Shown here: positions 58,452-64,000 of the stretch, piece by piece
Layout: every line of letters starts with the position of its first letter
Position numbering within the stretch: position 1 is the first letter of the stretch
Assembly: GCF_905475345.1 (NCBI RefSeq)
Contig: NC_066588.1
Span: 4,937,501-5,001,500, forward strand
Length of the DNA stretch: 64,000 nucleotides
Origin: Vespula vulgaris
Lineage: Eukaryota; Arthropoda; Insecta; Hymenoptera; Vespidae
Direction of reading: 5' to 3'
The notes under the pieces: model-generated
Told to the model about the DNA's origin: nothing
What the model saw: the letters and a program-made list of their open reading frames with translations, nothing else
Databases searched by the model: none
Made by a program: the position numbers and the translations under genes

Positions 58452-60597
58452 ACGTAACAAGAAGTAACCAATATCATTATTAAACTTATATAATCCATAT
58501 ATCATTTAAATTACATAAATATTTATATTATTCTTACATTACGTCATAATTATTACCACATAATATATATACTTTTAAAATCAAACTTTTTATACTAGAG
58601 TAATTGAAAACATATATAACCTGAAATGCGCTTGACGTATTAAAAAAAACAAAAAAATAAAAAATAACAAAAAAAAAAAAATAAAAATCAACTGACAATA
58701 AAACCAAATTATAGAAGAAGAAAAAAAAAAGAGAGAAATGAGGTTATCTCAAAGCAAATATTTCCCAATTTCTAAAAGAAATAAGTGAAACGTAGCCAGG
58801 TTTATTAATTCGCAGAAAAAGGAGATTAGAACGAAATCATTTTAAAAATCTTTATAATAACCAACTTTAGAGAAAAGAAGGAGGAAGAAGATATTAATTG
58901 ATTCGCTTCACGGTATGTAACCATTTCTATGTGTTTATATATACATATACATATGTGCATGCATACATATGTAGTTACTTTCACACAGCGCGCTAAATTC
59001 AACGTTAATGAACAATTATCAAAAAGTGTTATAATGAAAGTCTTAATAATCCTAACGTACGATACGACACGAACAATTTCATTTCGGTGGAAAAAAAAAA
59101 AAAAAAAGAAAAAAAGACAATTCGATAAATCGCAAAATTCTAAACGATCGTAAAAAAAATTTGATTATTCATGAAGTTAGTTAAGTGAAGCAACATCTAC
59201 GGGAATTTTCAACCGTTCTTTTCTAAATTTGTAAAATGTAAAAAAAAACCGGATTTCGTTTAAATTCGAAAGCACTCGCAAATTGAAGAATAAATGATCG
59301 AAGATTGGCTACTGTGGAAAGTAGTGAATGCTTCAATTCAAGGCTGCTTCTAGATGGATATCATCGTCGAGCATAAGTTCATTCGGAAGGTAGAACGCAG
59401 ATTCTTCAATCTTTTTTTTTTTATTTTTTTTCTTTTTTTTTTCTTATCCTTACCACCACCTTGAATTTATCAAATGTCATAAAAGTTTCATGTATTATTA
59501 TTAATTATTTTCATGATAGAAAATGTAACAAACGTTATCAATTCATAAAAAAAAAGATAAATTAGTGTTATCTCAAGTAACTCTTTAGTAAATTATAGTC
59601 TATTTAGATTATAGTAAAAGGTAGACCACGAAATGACCTCGTTTTAGAATTTCGAAATGAGACGTCTTTACTTCTCCGTATTTCTTTTGTAATAAAATGT
59701 ATAAACACATGTATATATGCATTTGAGAGAATCCGCGCTTGATTACTATATAACGTATATATATATATATATATATATAATGTATTTACGTTAATCGAAC
59801 GATTCTATTACGAAATCAGTATTTGATATTCAATGAAAATCAAGTAAAGATTGTCATAACAATTTTTCCGTTTTCCTTCTAATATTTTTCACGTTACGTT
59901 ACCAATATCTATGATGAATCATATTATTGTTTCATCGTGAATTAATTTTTTGAAAGTCATCAGGAATAGTTGTACGTGATTAGTATCGTAGACGTTGCTA
60001 TCGTATTTATTAAACAGCACAAATTTACAAGATTGAGTTTTCTTTTTGTGTTCGAACTTTTTATCGAACAAAAATCCAAATATTTTTATTCTTGTTTTCT
60101 TTTCTCAGATAAAGAAAAATCCTTTTCTTTTCTCTTTTATTTGTTCCTTTTTTTTTCTTCTTCTTCTTCTTCGTCTTGCCCGCGTAAATAATTCTCTGAA
60201 CGTTGCGAAATTTCTTTTTCTTTTTAAATTTCATTAATTACAAATTAAAACGATCATTGTTGTTGTAAATTGAGTTATAGTTATTCGAATAATGAATTAA
60301 TCATTCGTTTTTCGAAATTACGTCCTTAAGGCCGATTTCAACGGCACCGTTACGCTTGGCAAGCACGAACGTTCCTTCTCTCGAACGTTTCCATGTGGCG
60401 CAGTCACGTTCGCGATTTCTTCGCGATCGGAAGAGTTGTTTTCACTTGACGAAAGTGACACTAATATCGTTGAATTATTCGTCGCTATCTTATCTACCTC
60501 GACATTAAAACTTAGGGTCGTATTATATTTCGTATAGTTTTTATGGAACAAGAAGAGAATCGTGTGGATTAATTATTAATTAATAAAAGCTTCTATC
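58452..60597. other. AT-rich intergenic stretch
   Basis: Includes an isolated copy of the ACATTACGTCATAAT word of the 48-kb array (58536-58550), A- and T-runs and an (AT)n at 59755-59780. The 60320-60545 segment is balanced in composition with a minus open frame of 77 codons and may be the 5' flank of the candidate gene at 60598. Confidence 0.45.
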
Positions 60598-61888
60598 ATG
60601 GGTAGTACAAATACGAAGGAGCTTCAAAACTATCCACGAAATAGCAGGATGTAAGTCAAATTTAAATCGTTGTGTAATTCACGGCTTCATTATTTTGTTA
60701 ATTTAAACAATTTTTCTTATTTATTTATTAATTTTCCCAAATAATTTAAATCGTATTTAGAAAATCGGCCTCCGATCTATATTACAATCTAATCTAATAA
60801 GAAAACGCACCTGGATCGGTATCTTTAAATATTTGGTCAGTATTTATTTTATAAATAAATTGTCAGTATTTATAACAAAATATCGATACGTAATATAAGT
60901 GACGCTTAATTCTGACACTTAATTATTTATACTTGATCAAAATATTAATATATCTATATTGACAAATTATTTTACAAAATACTTACCATTAATTAATAAA
61001 AATACGGATAATAAATATACGTGAAGTGATAAGAAAAAAAAAAAAAATGTAATAAGACGAATTTTTCTACCGATCGTTCTTGATTTTCAATTCGATGTTG
61101 ATTCGTCTATCGTTCGTATTAAATTACCCTTATCTAACATCATCCACTATTTATATAAGTTTAGAAAAACGTAAGCTGGTTTTTTTCTCCTTTTTTTTAG
61201 CTCGAAAAGATTTATCGATGTATATAAGTGCTTAAGATATCAATGAAATGCGGAATCATGATCCTCATACATGTAGTCTAATGTCACGAAAGATTAGAAT
61301 CCAGCTCAAGGTTTCTTCGATAAATTAATATAAAAATTCGTGAAAGAAACGTTCTTAACATTTTGATCGATCGATCCAATCACAACAAAAATAGACTCTG
61401 TCGATTGTACTTTGTATTATTAAATATATCAATCGTAACGTAATATCATTATTTGGATATTTATTTTTATGTTGATAATGTAATTATGTTTCTTTTTCCT
61501 TTTCTTTTTTTTTTGTCAAAAATGGAGAATGAAATCATAAAAATGGAGAACAAAATTATTCTTAAAAATGAACTTTCATATTTCACGATTTCGTTCGATA
61601 ATATTTTAAGGTCGTTGACATTTACAGTAATACAGTAATCATACGCGCATGCATTCTAAATGATCTTCGAGAGTGAATTCAAGTGGACCTGTCCTTTCTA
61701 ATTCGATAGGATTAGCTCGGAGATTAGTATGACTAGCCTTTCGAATATGTAGGTGACGCAATCGTATCGACGAAATTTCTAATGTTTCATTTTCTTTGTT
61801 AATAGAGATTCATAGCAAACGAATTATTTCACGATAATTTTACATAATATAAAGAATGATTTTCTTTTTAATCGTGTATACGTATCTG

Positions 61889-61924
<36 letters not shown>

Positions 61925-62769
61925 CAACATGATTCAACCTCCGATCTATAATCGATGTCATACGATCAATTTATAATTGTCGTACGTGAGATATCCTTCT
62001 GACTGTAGATCAAATATATTTTTATTATAATGTCCGTTATCGTCGCTATGGTCAGAGAACTTGATCGTACGATTCTTGACCGACGTACATTCGCAAAAAA
62101 AAAAATAAATCAAAAACGAAAAAGAAAAAATAATAAAAACAAAATTAAATAAAAATAAAAATTCTCTTTCATCGAGCGTATTAATTAATCCCGGAAAGAT
62201 CTACTGTGATCAAACTAATGAAATCATTCGTTAAAATATCTTTTTTTAATAGTAACGAATGATCTCGCGACACCAAAAATTCGGTTGACCTGTGATTACG
62301 AAAAATGAAAAAAAAAGAATGAAAAAAAATTAAAACAAATAAATAAAAAAAAAAAAAAAAGAAAAAATAATTTTCAGAAACACAGTTAAAATTTATGAAT
62401 TAACATACGATAGTATGTTCCCGCGTGTTGTATGTCTGACGTCAGTTGATGATAATAATACACGCTTAAAATCGTTATCAAAAGACTTGTATGAAACTTA
62501 TGCCAATTTGAATTATCCCGTGTCAGTCAATTTTAATCCAAGTTAAAGGCGATCGTTCGTGCAATATTGGTCAGTATATCGTGCGATGTCGAACAGAACG
62601 AGAGTGACAGTTTCTTAGAAAAATTCTTTATCATGACCTCGAAACGTTTGTTCGATCGGTTAGTTGAACAATACTACTTTGCCTTTCACCGTCGATCGAC
62701 CAGTTTGAATCATGTTACCAAGAACCTTGAACCTGCTACTTACCCAGACGATCAGCTGTTTATTAACGG
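60598..62769 (+). CDS. Candidate first two coding exons of an N-myristoylated protein (3' incomplete)
   Basis: Exon 60598-60650 begins MGSTNTKELQNYPRNSR and stops at a perfect GTAAGT donor (phase 2). Gly2, Thr6 and Lys7 fit the N-myristoylation consensus. A second exon, 62575-62769, starts after GGTCAG. It continues the frame (ISCDVEQNESDSFLEK, later MTSKRLFDRLVEQYYFAF, YPDDQLFIN) and stops at a GTAATT donor, again phase 2. The product would be membrane-tethered and mostly polar; no domain is recognised. Weak points are the pyrimidine-poor acceptor of exon 2, the 1.9-kb intron and the chance that MTSKRL (ATG 62633) is an independent start. Further exons would lie beyond the window. Confidence 0.3.
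60825..61025. repeat. Copy of dispersed AT-rich repeat (reverse orientation)
   Basis: Contains AATTATTTATACTTGATCAAAATATTAATATAT, the reverse of the core found at 29.5, 30.5 and 51.2 kb, flanked by GTCAGTATTTAT-type words. It lies in the putative intron of the gene candidate at 60598. Confidence 0.5.
61888..61925. repeat. (AT)n then (GT)n
   Basis: Short TATA run followed by about 13 GT units. Confidence 0.9.
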
Positions 62770-63000
62770 GTAATTTTCTTATCGTGTTTTTTCAAGAAAA
62801 GAAATTTTCATTGTCTTTTTTTATTTTATTTCTTTTTCATTTGTTTCATCCATTCTTTTTTTTTTAATACTCAAGATAATCGCGTTGAAGATATTTTTTA
62901 ATATACAGAATATACGAATAAATTATATATAATGTGTGCATGTGTATGTGTAGTGTATGTATAAAATAATGTGTGAAGTGTGTATATCATGATATATATT

Positions 63001-63002
<2 letters not shown>

Positions 63003-63051
<49 letters not shown>
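63003..63051. repeat. (AT)n microsatellite
   Basis: About 24 AT units. Confidence 0.95.
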
Positions 63052-63053
<2 letters not shown>

Positions 63054-63558
63054 GAATATATGTATACAAAATATATTATGTAAAAAATGTCATATATAAT
63101 ATTTAATTATAAATTATATCGAAAAGATATTCGTTATATCATTTATTTTATTTTTAAATATTTCTTTACGCATTTTGAGATTACTGAAGTAATTATTTAA
63201 TAAAAAGATCTAAAAAAAAAAACGATTGAAATAAATAAAAATTAGTTGTGAATAAAGATTGAGAATTATATGAAAAAAGTAATTTTCTTTGAAATTTCAC
63301 ACACATTGGATTATCCTAAATAAAAATTAATAATAATAATCAAATAATATTATTAGACTCTGTCATCAGAAAATTATTATTTCTTTTTCTTTTTATATAG
63401 TGAAACTATTATATGTTACGTATTTTTTTTCTTTATATATATATATATATATATGTATATAATAGTAAAAAGCTTGATAGTTTATATATATTCTCTTAAA
63501 AGATTGCGTATTATACAAGTTACGGATGCATATCAACGATTTTACTAATCATCGTGCA

Positions 63559-63580
63559 AAGTGCACCGCCTGGTGCACTT
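63559..63580. repeat. Perfect GC-containing hairpin, 9-bp arms
   Basis: AAGTGCACC, loop GCCT, GGTGCACTT. It is embedded in AT-rich DNA and flanked by near-direct copies of TCATCGTGC / TTATCGTGC (63550 and 63597). Confidence 0.85.
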
Positions 63581-64000
63581 ATAGGTTTATCACTAGTTAT
63601 CGTGCTTTTAGTACATGATAAATAATAGAATAGGTTGAGAAATAACGAGGAAGAACAAGACTCTCTTAGAATATCATAATATTTATCGTTTGATACTTAT
63701 TATTGTATCATGATAAAAATCTTATCGAGTCAATACGATAAAAATATATAAATAATTAATGTTAGAAGAAAATTTAATATCAATGTCTTTTCAAACAAAA
63801 TTTGTAAATTATTTAAAAATGATACTCCTACGCTTTTTATTGTAATTTAAAAACAAAAAAAATCATACGATTGTATATACGTGAGGTATGTGTGTACATA
63901 TGCGTGTATATGTGTACGATATGCAAGTGCATTTTTTGTTAACATATACACTCATTCAAAAAATGTTTATATATGTATTTTTATGTCTCTTATTATTTTA

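Larger units (their letters stand above)
62770..64000. other. Strongly AT-rich stretch to the window edge
   Basis: Contains T-runs, (AT)n at 63003-63051 and the palindrome at 63559-63580. No coding exon was recognised. Confidence 0.5.

Overview
The window reads as nuclear DNA of an insect. It is AT-rich yet full of CpG (cgatcg, tcgaacg and similar words throughout), with spliced genes (GT..AG introns), eukaryotic tRNA genes without encoded CCA and a TATA-type promoter. The CpG abundance on an AT-rich background, together with very many (GA/TC)n and (AT)n tracts, is typical of Hymenoptera. That placement is inference; I cannot name a species. Nothing bacterial, organellar or viral was seen.

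Layout. 1-50.7 kb is gene-poor. It holds dense microsatellites, several GC/CpG-rich islands (about 1.5-1.75, 6.0-6.1, 7.24-7.7 and 18.5-20.1 kb), diverged tandem duplications (29.4-32.3 and 48.3-49.1 kb), short minisatellites (36.1-37.1 kb), a possible MITE (36.4-36.65 kb) and isolated exon-like segments supported only by open frame plus splice signals (9.28-9.88, 14.3-14.5, 23.8, 26.55 and 39.6 kb). This looks like long intergenic or intronic DNA of genes whose main exons lie elsewhere.

50.7-58.5 kb is the gene cluster. A TATA-driven three-exon gene encodes a charged, probably helical 210-residue protein (+). It is followed by an exon candidate and a long (ATT)n tract, then tRNA-His(GTG) (+), a six-exon gene for an apparently secreted, Asn/Ser/Pro/Thr-rich 452-residue protein (+), SRP19 (-), which converges on it, and tRNA-Pro(CGG) (-). 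SRP19 and the two tRNAs are housekeeping translation and secretion genes. The 210- and 452-residue proteins match no family I can name and are the best candidates for undescribed or lineage-specific genes.

58.5-64 kb is again gene-poor. It may hold the first two coding exons of an N-myristoylated protein (+) running off the right edge, and a compact palindrome at 63.56 kb.

All splice models were drawn by eye from consensus sites and phase, without transcript data or homology searches.
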